Part shown: piece by piece, positions 43,901 to 56,345 of the stretch
How the letters are laid out: each line of letters starts with the position of its first letter
How positions within the stretch are numbered: position 1 is the first letter of the stretch
Assembly (NCBI GenBank): GCA_051294375.1
Contig: CM119266.1
Location: forward strand, 2,659,812-2,723,811
DNA from: Paraspadella gotoi
Lineage: Eukaryota; Chaetognatha
Direction of reading: 5' to 3'
Length of the DNA: 64,000 nt
Program-made: the position numbers and the translations under genes
Notes under the pieces: generated by a model
Database searches by the model: none
What the model saw: the letters and a program-made list of their open reading frames with translations, nothing else
What the model was told of the DNA's origin: nothing

Positions 43901-46900
43901 TCATTCATAGTAAATAAAAAAAACGCATGTATGAAGAGAGAGAGAGAAAAAAAAAGCTGAGAGCGAACTTGTTTTAATACGAATCAGAAAAAACTACAAC
44001 GAAAAAAAAAAAATAAATAAATAAAAAAAAACTGAACAGCCGCAGATTAATTTATGGATTATTTCAAATGAGTTTGAGATTAATCAGAATACGAAAATAT
44101 GTATATGCAATACAAAATTAAGCTTTAATAAATTTTTATTTTATTACCTTAAAGGTTTAATATTAACATTTTACATTAATAAATTATCATGTTTGTAGTT
44201 CAATTAATAGCTAAATAATTAATAATTTAATTATCATAATTGCTAGTTTACAACTTTAATTATTCTTATACAGCCGCTGCAGAACTAAACTTGTTTATAT
44301 ATATAAAAATTTTTTTATAAATAAATAAAAAAATAAATATAGGAATATGAAATATAATAATTTAAAAGACCTCAAAATAAAAAACCATATCTAAATTTTC
44401 AGCTTCCTATGGTTACACACTTGAGCTATTTTTAATATTAAAACGTGACGACAACGACAACTATGGTAAAAAAAAGCAGAAACGAATTAACAACTCGCCC
44501 AAGTTGGGCATTCGCCCATCTGGCAAGATGATTAAGATTTATCTTATAATTAAACGCATAGAAGCTATTTTAAATTATCAAAATACTATATAATGTCAAA
44601 ATTTTTTTAAATAAATTAATATTTTTAACGGATTCTGATAGAGCAACAAAAACTATAAAATTTAATGAATGATGATGATTTTAAGGTTTTTTAAATTTTA
44701 GCCCTTTTATCATTAAAATTTTTAAAATTTTTAATACTAACCTTTTTTGCACTCTTTATCAGAATCTATTTTTAAAAATTTAAATTTCTTAAAATTTTTT
44801 AAAATTTTTTATTATATATTGTTAAATATTAAAATGCTTCCATGCATGAGGAAAATTAATTTAATCAAAATCTAACATAAGTCGATTTAGTTGTAAAAGA
44901 ATAAAAGACTTTTATTGCCGACTTTTTCATTTTGTAAAAAATTCTGGCCCGCCTTGACTACCTACCTGCTTTAGTAGCCATCCTTCTTTGTCGGGATTGA
45001 AGAAAGTGAAGATTAGATCGTCACTATCATCCAACGGGATTTTGAATGGCTCCTTTTTGATGCTGTCGTAGAGATTAACCTAATAAAACAATTTTTCGTT
45101 GTAATTATAAAGAGTATATTAGACTCAGAAAAACTTGAAAATAATGTTGGGAAGTTGCATACGATATGACGCACACTCTATTCAACAACAGGCCACTGAA
45201 GCGTGAAATCTGTTATCTCCTGGCTCGTACGATTTCGGTCAAAAACCACGCGATCCCCAAGTGCGAACGTCTCTATGATAACCTAGTCATCAAATGGCCA
45301 TTTGTTTTAGACGGACGACGACCCCCCCACCCCCTCGATAACTCGGGGGTCGAGGCGAGAAAAAAAATATCTTAAGTTCGAATGGGAGAAATTTGACGAG
45401 GAAGAGGCAAGGCATTTGAGCGTGAACATTCCGGTGAAGGAAAAAAAAGACAACATTATTCACGATTGCGATCCAGACATATGACGGAAAAAGAGGCAGA
45501 TCATCGGTCCCCGTGAACCGTGAACGTTATAAAAATGAGATTTTAAACTTACGATCAGTTGTCGAGGAAGATCTTCTCCGCGATTAATTCCTTTATTCAT
45601 CGAAATGAACTGTTCGAGCGTTTGTCGCTGACTTTCCTAAGGAAAATGTTCATTATAAATGTTAAATATAATTTTAAACAACAAATTGAACTGTTCAAGC
45701 GTTTGTCGCCGACTTTCCTAAGGAAAATAACAAGTTAAATATAATTTTAAACAACTAATTCTCGCTTGAACTAAAAGAAACCCTCGGTCCCTCCCGCACG
45801 AAATATCCTTTTCAACCCCGATCTTTTTTGGGCCTTAAAAAGATGTGAGAGAGATCTTTGGTCCTCGGCCTCAAGGAAAACCCATCAAAACCCATCGAAA
45901 CCATCGGCGCGAGAAGATCTTTGGCTCCGAAGAGATCGCAAACGAGGATAAGGGTTAAAACTCTTGCCTCGCACCCGAGGCGGAGGCACGTGCGAGAGAG
46001 AGANNNNNNNNNNGAGAGAGAGATTCGAAACGTGAAGCTTATCGCTCAATACTCAATACACAAAGCGGCAATTTTCTCAAGTTCATTTATTCAAGGGGGT
46101 GTGCCCCCGTTTTCGAAGACTGCTCTTTACTTTCGAGTTTTATCTTCTCCTTATTTTTAATATTTCCTTCCCCTTAATTTTCACATGTTATACCAATTTT
46201 TTTTATAAAAAATCAACATCAATAAAGTTTAAAATTCTCCGTCTTTGAAGAATGATGCAAAACAATTTTCGAAGCCAATCAGCAAATTTGGGCACAAGGT
46301 AGCCCTATGTTTTGACAACCAATGAAGCACTTACTTTGATATTCGGATTGTGCAAGGAAGTGTTGAGCATTATGACGGCGAAGGAGAGAACGTAGCAAGT
46401 GTCGACGTTGTTGGACGAGAAGACGTGAGGATTGCAATCGCAGTACCTCTTGGCAAAAGCCTCCATCATACGGTCGATCTGGGATTGCATATTGATAATT
46501 GTTCGTTAGTTAAATTTTATTACAACGAATAATTAACAAAAACGTATCAATCTTTATCTAGCAGACTCATTAATATCACTATCCTAAAAATGTAATTATT
46601 TCTGCATTGGAAATCAATCACCCCTACCACACACCTTCTGCGCTTCTCCCGGAAGTCGAAAGCTCCAAAGGAACTGTCGCAGAGCCTGCACCAGAATCAT
46701 GTCGTGGAACTCGTGCAGCCGGAGAAACTCGTCCAGCACCCGGAGATTAAATTCTCTATTTTCTCCCAGAAAATCTCCGATGGCCGACTTGTTGAGACCC
46801 TCTCCGCGGAAGAGGAAGTCGGCCACGTCGGCTGCCGTCTCGCCGACGAGCCCTTCGCGGGTCAGGAACTCCAGGCCCGACTTGGGCTCCATGTTGAATT

Positions 46901-48007
46901 TTTTCCGTCCCAGGTTGAGGCGATTGTTTTTTGAGTGGACTCTAGATGGGAGGAGGAGGAGGCGCGGGGTTCCGGAGTCCTCGGATCGAGGAGTGGATTC
47001 GAGGGTGGGGAGGGTGGGAGAAGAGGGGAACGACGAGGAGGAGGGAGAGCGAGAGGATGGGGTGTCGTCGCACATGATGGCGGAATCACGAGATGTCGAG
47101 AGATCCTCCAAGTCTTCGTCCACGTCTTCGATTTCCATCCTGAGAGATGTGAGATTATTTTAAGAGGTTCGAATCTGAGGGGGAAAAAATCTTCGTTATC
47201 GCGGTTTTGTGATTCTTCGGGAGTCTCTGGTCTAACCACGTGATTGTGGGAAAAGGGGTGAACCAAGAAACTAGGTCAAACAGTAAAAAGTTTTTCTCTC
47301 ATCCGAAAAAAAGTCAAAAGTTGGAATATTTCCAACTGAGCAGAATTAAAGAGTTTAAATTTTAATTAGAAACAAATTCTCAGTTCACGATTTCATCGAT
47401 AATTGAAGAAAAATGATTGTGAACCGAAAAAAGAAAATGAGTTAACGAGAAAGTTTTGGTTTAAAAGATTATTATTATTATCTTTAAAAAAAAATGATCG
47501 CAAACTTAACCGAAAGTTTTACCTCAGTCGATTGATTTCTCGGACCAACTCTTCCTTCTTGATCTTCAACGAATGGAGCAGGTGATCATCGGCGGTCGAG
47601 GACACAGACTCGAGCAAGGGTCTCCTTCTAAAGGCGCGTTGGCGACCAAGAGTTTCTCCTTGTTCGTTGAGGAGCGACTTTCGGCACGGAGGGGGCGTAG
47701 CAGTGTTGGCGCGAAGTTGGTGAGTTTTCAGAATCGGGGAGCCAAAGTCGTAGACGTCACCGCCGCGCAGATCGGCGTCGAAGTCACCGATGTAGTCTTC
47801 GTCGTCGCTGGAGTCGAAATCGATGTCGTCGTCGTAGTCAGTGGGGTCATCGGCCGACAAAGACGCGCCGAGCAGGTCGTGGCTCGGCAGAGAGAGTGTC
47901 GATCGAGGGGTGCGCCGCAGCGGAAGGCGAATCGGGTGCGGAGAAGACTTGGATGGCGCTAGCACTTTCTTAAGCGCCGAGGCGGAGAAAGCGGCGTCTT
48001 CCACCAT
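37979..48007 (-). CDS. CYTH: Cytohesin, ARF guanine-nucleotide exchange factor
   Basis: Eight exons: 47523-48007, 46635-47139, 46335-46478, 45553-45636, 44966-45079, 43491-43610, 43205-43338, 37979-38348; 1956 nt, 651 aa, all phases consistent. A long acidic N-terminus leads to a coiled coil (about 146-175). The Sec7 domain (about 240-425) contains [35 protein letters not shown] with the catalytic Glu (about 327), and [18 protein letters not shown]. The PH domain (about 438-545) contains [16 protein letters not shown] and [17 protein letters not shown]. Cytohesins load GTP on ARF1/ARF6 at phosphoinositide-rich membranes. The PH loop reads KQGGRVK, the two-glycine form that in vertebrates prefers PIP3. 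At 651 aa it is much longer than the usual 400; the extra is N-terminal acidic and a C-terminal Pro/Gln/Ser tail with a short Gln run. Intron 7 houses another gene antisense. Confidence 0.94.
38381..38560. repeat. Inverted repeat R2, left copy
   Basis: Inverse copy of 49266-49452: both carry CAAATTACTTGTTTCACTAT, TGAAGGATTTAGTATTTA and CCCAAATTGAATTATTAGAT or their complements. Adjoins R3 at 38531. Confidence 0.75.
38531..40025. mobile_element. Composite repeat bounded by direct repeats R3
   Basis: Direct repeats of about 155 bp at 38531-38690 and 39869-40025 share AGAGGGAGCATCTATACAAC, TCCTAGTTTTCTAATAGATA and AAGAGGCTGAACAGAA. Between them lie R1 (39380-39592), a tRNA-like segment at 39630-39700 (TGGTGCCGGAGG and GGTTCTCGCCC as weak A- and B-boxes) and AT-rich sequence. 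No reverse-transcriptase frame is present. It may be a pair of solo retroposons or a non-autonomous LTR-like element. Confidence 0.5.
40364..42889 (+). CDS. Large coiled-coil protein nested in cytohesin intron 7
   Basis: Three exons: 40364-40795, 40870-41156, 41218-42889; 2391 nt, 796 aa, phases consistent with GT-AG introns of 74 and 61 bp. The first 144 residues are acidic and disordered ([20 protein letters not shown]). From about 145 to 750 almost everything is heptad-rich coiled coil. More conserved-looking blocks are [59 protein letters not shown] and [20 protein letters not shown]. The layout and the block around [13 protein letters not shown] recall the coiled-coil part of FHAD1/CCDC27-like proteins, but no FHA domain is present; I rate that assignment low. 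The gene lies within cytohesin intron 7 on the opposite strand. Function unknown; a cytoskeletal or ciliary scaffold is a guess. Confidence 0.82.
43737..44470 (-). repeat. Interspersed element M, copy 1 (reverse)
   Basis: In reverse complement this matches 61128-62580 piecewise: the segment with TCAAGTGTGTAACCATAGGA and TTTAGATATGG, the GAGAGAGAG patch, and a short degenerate array with ATTGATGCGATGATAACCAA that corresponds to the array near 62390-62570. Lies in cytohesin intron 5. Confidence 0.7.
45640..45725. repeat. Duplicated 3' splice region of cytohesin exon 4
   Basis: About 85 bp including the acceptor (TTTCCTAAGG on the plus strand) and the first 30-odd bases of exon 4 are repeated just upstream of the exon (45688-45725 compared with 45606-45643), followed in both copies by TTAAATATAATTTTAAACAA. 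The duplicate acceptor is intact. Confidence 0.8.
46004..46013. other. Assembly gap (10 N) in a GA microsatellite
   Basis: Flanked by GAGAGA on both sides, in cytohesin intron 3. A like-sized gap in the same kind of repeat lies at 28961-28970, so 10 N probably marks unresolved microsatellite length. Confidence 0.97.
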
Positions 48008-49265
48008 CGCCGCAATTCGGACGAAGGCGCACAGCAATGAGAACTGAGAGAAAAGAAAAGAAGTTATTTCAACTCTTATCACGTACTTCGAAAAATACGA
48101 CTCGGTCCGAATGATTTACTGCAAAATCAATCTTTTCGAAAATGTTATTCTACGTAGACATTACCCGCGATCGAGGCGTAGAGAATCATTTTATTGCCAG
48201 GACCCGTATTTTGAACCGGATACTTTATAGTTTATTCAGTTTTTTTTTTTGGGGGGGGGGCAAAAAAAAAGCGAAATAGAGTAAATCAACAGAACTCGGT
48301 TTTAACGAGGGAGATTTTCGATTGAGAGAAAGAGGGCAGGGATCGAATGAAGAATAGAGAGAGATTGCGATCGAACGGAGATCGAGAGTCGGAAATTCGG
48401 ATGGGTTTTTACGCCGAGTCGGCGTCTCGAAGGAGAAGACGAGGAGTCATTATTCTTAGAAGTGGATGAGGATGAGGAAAAGAGAGAGAAGGAAAATTTA
48501 ATCTGGCGAAAACTCGAATCTCAAGGTCTTCGTCGTCGCGTCCGGACTCAAGAATAGAAAAAAAGTTAAGGCCGACTCGGGATCTCAGTCGTGGGGATAA
48601 TCATAATGATACGCGGGAAGACGATCGAGGATTGGGGTCTCAACACGAGGCAAAGATTGAAGCCCATGGACGAGTAAGGGAATGGCTCGTGAAGCCGTTA
48701 ATGGCTAAACGTTAAGAACAACATATCACTGCTTCTCAAACATAGGTTCAGTTAAAAGAACTGAATTCTTACGACAAAACTATACGTATGTATTATAAAA
48801 GCTTCGTAGCACTGGTCAGAGGTTAATTTCAGTACAAGAAACCGAGATATATGGTTTGGTTAAATACCGATTTGTAAAAAATCTGCTTAAAATCTTAAGG
48901 TTGGTGTCGAAAAATTATTAACTAAAAAGCTTGCACTTAAATTAGGATATAAACGCTTCTGCTGGGGGAAAGTGACACGTTTGTTTGTTGTGTCAATTAG
49001 AACCCGCATGTAAAGTTTGCACGCTTTCGGAATTTACGCGAATTAACCTTATCGGACCGAGCCAAAGATTTCCGCAAACTTTGATGACTCATCAAATGGC
49101 ATGAATGACTACTTGGTACAAGTCATTCTCGAAGTTCCAGTGGGTGATTTTTGAATATTTTCTTTATTAATGAATTCCCAATCCCTCTTTTTATCCAGCC
49201 AATCGTTAGCGATAACAATCAATTTTAAAATTGTTTCAAGATAAGATATATTTGTCTTTCATAAA

Positions 49266-49452
49266 AACACTGACTTCCCCTTCCCAAATTGAATTATTAG
49301 ATAAAAAAAAAAAAAAAATTTAAAAAAGAAAGCAATATATGTTTGAATAAATAATATAAATTAAATACTAAATCCTTCATAAAAATATTAAAATATTAAA
49401 ATAGAAAAATAAAAAATAGTGAAACAAGTAATTTGCAAATTTTCATAAAATT
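49266..49452. repeat. Inverted repeat R2, right copy
   Basis: Reverse complement of 38381-38560, with a longer A run (about 49303-49319) in the middle. The pair brackets the cytohesin gene. Confidence 0.75.
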
Positions 49453-52284
49453 TGATTTTGGAGAGTAAAGTTAAAATACTAATTTTTATAGGTATAAGGT
49501 GAAAGGAACAAATAAACAAAGACAACCCACTTCCGAGTTCGGGTTATAACCTGTTTTTCTTCCTCTCAAATGAAAATACTTAGAAATAGAAGAGGCAAGT
49601 GTAACCGGACCAGATAAAAATTACCTCCTGGATTGGAAATATAACCCCGACCTCGAGTCGAGATACAGGAGTTATAGCAAATTACCATCCAACAGCTAAC
49701 GAATAAAACGGGTGACCTCACATTAGGAATGACTTATCCGCCAAAACCCCAAATCAAATATAAAATATGCATGAAAATTACCCGATTATGATTGACGAAA
49801 ATAGCCAAGGAACTTTTTTTTGACGAGGAAAAGAGCAACCAAAACGAAATCAACAATTGGCGAAAATGGGGTAAACGATAATTTTTTTGTGTCGAAAAGT
49901 TTTTTAAGAGATTCGTCTCTTGGTTAGAGAACGGTGAAGAGTGCACCTTGGGCTAAGGGATTTGAGTATCGGTTTAAAAATCAAGTGAAAGATACGAAAC
50001 GCGAAAAGCCAAATCGTCCGCGGGTCTGTTACGCAGGCTCGAGGCCAAACGCGCGCTCATTTTGAGCTTGCGAATTTGAAAAAAAGTACCCTCGCTCTTG
50101 GGCTACGAATCGGTTTATAAATGAGATATCGGCGATCGGTTGCAATTCGTTTAACGGTAAAACCCATAATTCATTGTTATTTACTGACAGAGCGAATAAC
50201 TGTTAAAACTTGTAAATGGTTTTATAAGTTGAAAATGTTTCATAAAACCGGAATATGACTAATAAACTTGCTTATAAACTAATTATTCGGCTCAATAGTC
50301 CATACCTACCAAGTTACGAAAGTAATTTCCTTCATTTATGATTTCAGATTTGTCTTACAGTTATAAAAAAGGTTTAATTATTTATTAGCATTCAATCGAC
50401 TGACTAGTAACTGTAATTGAAACTCCTACAAAATCAATTACCAATCAAATCTTTCTTTATTACGCTCTAATTATATTTGCAAAATTGGTCATTTCCCCAG
50501 ATCATTTCCCAAAACTCGACCCGTCTAAAAATTCCACAAAATCATGACAAATTCATTCATTCATTCGTTCGCTCCAACCTCATAAAATTAAAACGGTTCA
50601 TCCACTTATTTTCTCACGGTCTCTACCTTTTACATCTGACTCATACTTCGCACACCACAGTTGTAGCACCTGAGGTAGCGAAAAGGACAAATGATTATCA
50701 TATGAGTCAAGTTCGCTCCGCAATCCTTTCACTCTGATCAATGATCATTACTGTCATGTTTCAAACTTACGTTCAAATTTAGTTTAATATATCGAAAATG
50801 AAGTATTAAGCCCAATACGCTTAGAAAGGGCTAGTATCTGATCATTGCATAATATCCCCAAATTTATAACCGAGTCAATGACCGGTTATGACTAATTCTA
50901 TTATGCAGGAAAGCTGTCCGACGAGAAATTTGCACGGAGAATCATCATGTATAGAACAGAATGTAGCGGCCTTAACGACATATATATTTAAAAAAACAAA
51001 AGTTAAAATATTATTACCTAATTACTCTAACCTTAACCCCGGTCGGCGAAAGTAAAATTATGGTAACTTTAATATTAAACGACCGCAACCAACCTTAGCT
51101 TCCCGCGGTCGATAATTTATTAATCCATTAAATTTTGTTTTCCCTCTAATGTGGAGTCTCAGTTTGCGCAGTAATACACACTTTTTTTGCGCAGTTATAC
51201 AAATTACGTATTATTAGATTGAATAATTATTTTAAATTTATTTTAATTGCTTTTGTATATTATATTTTTTAAACGGTTAACAATATTTTTTTCATAATTT
51301 GATATTTTTAGATGATTTAAATGACTGAGCGATCAAACTAAAGTGGCAACTCATGAACAGAAAAAGGGGACTTAGGAATCAGTTCTGAATAAGCATAACT
51401 ATTCAGGATAATAGTTTCGTACATGGTGATAATTTTAAAACCGCTACTAGAAAAATGCTTCCATTTGCAAACCAGTGCTTATTTCATAAATTTTAAAAAT
51501 TAGTTTCGTAAAAAAATACCAAAATCAATTATGTATATAAATTTTATATTGATCAGTTAAGATATGCCTTGATAATGAGAGGAGAATGTAAAGTCCAGAC
51601 GACCGTAACCCAGATGCTCTTTTTGTCTCCCGGTTAAGAGAGATATTGACTTTCGGCTCACTGTCCATTTCTTGTGATCATTCGGGATTCGACATTTGGA
51701 TCACTTTTCAGGCTAAATAGATGTTTGAACAGCTTCTGTGCTTTTACATAATTACTCCGTGTTTTTTCTGCGATCACTTGTGTTCTGTTATTTTTATTTA
51801 TTGTTAGTAGTATTATTTTATTATTATTGTCTGTATGAATATCTATATGCTTTATTTTATTAAGGTACCCATTAATATCAAGACTCCAAGTGGATAAGAA
51901 ACTTATAATATAAACTTTACGGCGCCAGCGGTCCCGGTCTTTAGTCCAGTTTCTCTCCCGACGTCTTCTCCCTCTCCGCTAGGTCGAGGAGGGGGTTCTT
52001 TCAAGAAAGTTAGCTTTGAAAATGAGCTTTCATTTTCCAACTTATTATTTTTAATTTTTTTCTTTTTTTAACTTTTAATATTTTTGTAAAAAACAAATTA
52101 ATTAAAATATTATCAATGTTAATATTTGGTAAAAGCCCTTAAAAATATAAAAAGATTGATATACTTAGGGGCCCAACTTGTTAGAGGTTTCATATTTAAG
52201 TCAAATCAAGGCCCCTTTATTGGTAATGTCCCAACTGTTTCAGGGTTATAGTCCATTTCACTTTTAATGGGGCCCTGTGGCCCT

Positions 52285-52920
52285 GTCCACTAGGGTGGAG
52301 TGATGAAATGTTTGAGCGATGGAACAATGTTTTTTTGCTGCCTTTGTATATGTAATAAAAAATAATAAAGCCATTTTTCAAAAAAAAATTGCATAACAGT
52401 ATCATTAATTGAATTTTTTTTATAGTAATATCCTTATAAAATCATAAAATTTCTAAATCATATTTTTTTAATTTTAAGAACAGTTTCGGATTCGCCGGAA
52501 AAAACTGAAAAACTTTTGTAAAATATGTTACATGATATTTTTAAGTTAAAGCTGCGAAAAATGACCAAAACGTATCATCATACAATAGTTTCTAATACAA
52601 AGCATGAAAAAGTGGAGAATTTGACCTTTTTTTGCATTTTTGACGCTGAAGACATTAAAATTTTTAATAACATATTTTATATTTTTGATCTAACTTTTTA
52701 TGAAGAATCAGAATCTTTAATAAAAATTTTAAAAAAAATTATTTTGAAAATTTATGATTTTATAAGGATATTACTATAAATATATTGTAATTAATGATAC
52801 TGTTCCCAAAACAATATAAGCGAAATATTTTTTGTACTCCTTAATCATACTATCTCACGTCTAAATATCCATGTTTGTTCACTCAAATAAAATTTATGTT
52901 CCCCAGTGCTCCACTCTACT
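52285..52920. mobile_element. Nested MITE-like elements
   Basis: Inner element 52395-52804 (410 bp) has terminal inverted repeats of about 55 bp: AACAGTATCATTAATTGAAT at the left, its near complement ending TTAATGATACTGTT at the right, then TATAGTAATATCCTTATAAA matched by its inverse. A pair of short imperfect outer ends (TAGGGTGGAGTG near 52287; CACTCTACTG near 52910) may mark an older element around it. No transposase; no clear target duplication. Confidence 0.65.
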
Positions 52921-53686
52921 GTCCACAGCCCCTAATTTTCAAGCCAGAAAGTCGGTAATCGAAGACTAAAAAAAAAAATTATGGAGAGCGGGGGAGACCT
53001 GGCCAGGGGGCCAGTGGAGGGGCCCGCCATTTCTCTCGGCGCCTCTGGTTATGACAATCCAGGATTACTCATATCACGCTTCAATTTATTTTTTTTTCCC
53101 CGTTGGTAAGAAAACCTGTCAGACAACATCATTACAAACCGGTCAACACGATCCAATAAACATTCTGCCCAACCTGAAAATTCTTAGCTTCGTTCCAGAG
53201 GCCAAACTGACAATAACGATCCCGTGTCACAAAGCTTTCGCATTGCCTTCTTCTTTTTTCTGCCTTTAATCTTCTTTTTTGTAATTTTAGTTTCAATTTT
53301 GGTTTTGACGAGAAACTCGACTGATCTTTTGTTTCTTTTTAATTTGATTCTTTTTCGTCGTCGAGAATCCCGCGCCTTTTTTCCTTTTCTTCTTCCTCTT
53401 CCTTCTCTCTATCGTTATATTTCTCTTCCTCCTCTTCGTTACGATTCCTCCTCTTCTCCTCGCCTTCCGGGTAAAAGGAAAATCTCGTGATGGAACCGAA
53501 AGAGTAAATCCTTGCATATGGCCTCATGGAAACCAAAGTATGGGGCACCATCGACTCCTTTTCCTCTCTTTCTTCCCGCATCTGTGAAAAACCAAAGAGG
53601 CGCGCGCGGAGCACAACCTTTCTTCGATGTCGATATTTTTAGCGGATGTTAGGACCCGCCTGTCCATCCTCCTAAAACGCCGCCGA

Positions 53687-53694
53687 GAATATTC
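53687..53694. promoter_or_regulatory. Weak candidate heat-shock element
   Basis: GAATATTC fits GAA-nn-TTC, and GGAATATTTG follows nearby, but the third unit is out of register by one base and the site is about 570 bp upstream of the HSP60 start codon. Listed only because the downstream gene is a heat-shock family member. Confidence 0.15.
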
Positions 53695-54225
53695 GAGGAA
53701 TATTTGAGGAAACTCCTCCCCGGCGAGACGCTTCGGTAGTCCAGAGATGCTTCAAAGGCATGATTTCGACGATCAAATAGTCTCTCTTTATTTCTCTCAG
53801 TTTATGAAGAGTTTAAAAAGGGTACCTTAATAAAATAATCAAAGCATATAGATATTCAAACAGTACAATGAAGAATAATTATCAAAATCATTATTTAAAC
53901 ACTCAAAAGAATGACAAAAATCAGTATAAATTCAGAAACCAATTAATAAACCAAAGCACGAATGATGAAATGATCCAAAGTTCGAACTCAGATATCACGA
54001 TTCGCGAGTCTTTGGATCTAACACGGACTTCGCGTGCAGGCCGACCCGCGGGGAACCGCCCGTTGCCCATTTTGTACTTAATTTTTTGGCAGCGGTCGTC
54101 AATGTGCGAGTTTGAGTTAGTTCTCATGTGCGATATAATTGTTCATTGATTAATATATGCTAACATTGTCTCTTTAAACCAAGTTTCAAGTAACTTGTTT
54201 TCTGCATTAGTAATTGCCTCTCTAA

Positions 54226-56046
<1,821 letters not shown>

Positions 56047-56345
56047 GCGCTTAACAAACTTGCGACGTGCGTTTATTTTTCCTGTGAACATTCCTCGTGA
56101 TCTTTTATTTTTTCGGAAACTGAAATTCGACCAAACAAACTTTTCGCGTGTCGAGACGAAAGCAAACTGTGAAGTATATTTCGTGAGATTACTGTTTATT
56201 TGGTCTCATTTTACAATCGTTATACTTAGGTTTAAATCTCTTTTACAGATAGCATTAGGGAAGAAAACTTTTGACGGAAGGAAGGAACTCTGCTTCGTTA
56301 CACTGTCAATGTTGCTATCTTTTACTGACTCTCGAAATCGAAATA

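Noticed and set aside
52525-52779. 84-aa frame as a transposase remnant
   Set aside because: AT-driven Lys/Ile/Phe-rich frame entirely inside a 410-bp MITE; no catalytic motif.
53339-53614. 91-aa Glu/Arg/Lys-rich minus-strand frame
   Set aside because: Low-complexity, no domain, and no convincing partner exons; could be an untranslated exon but cannot be supported.
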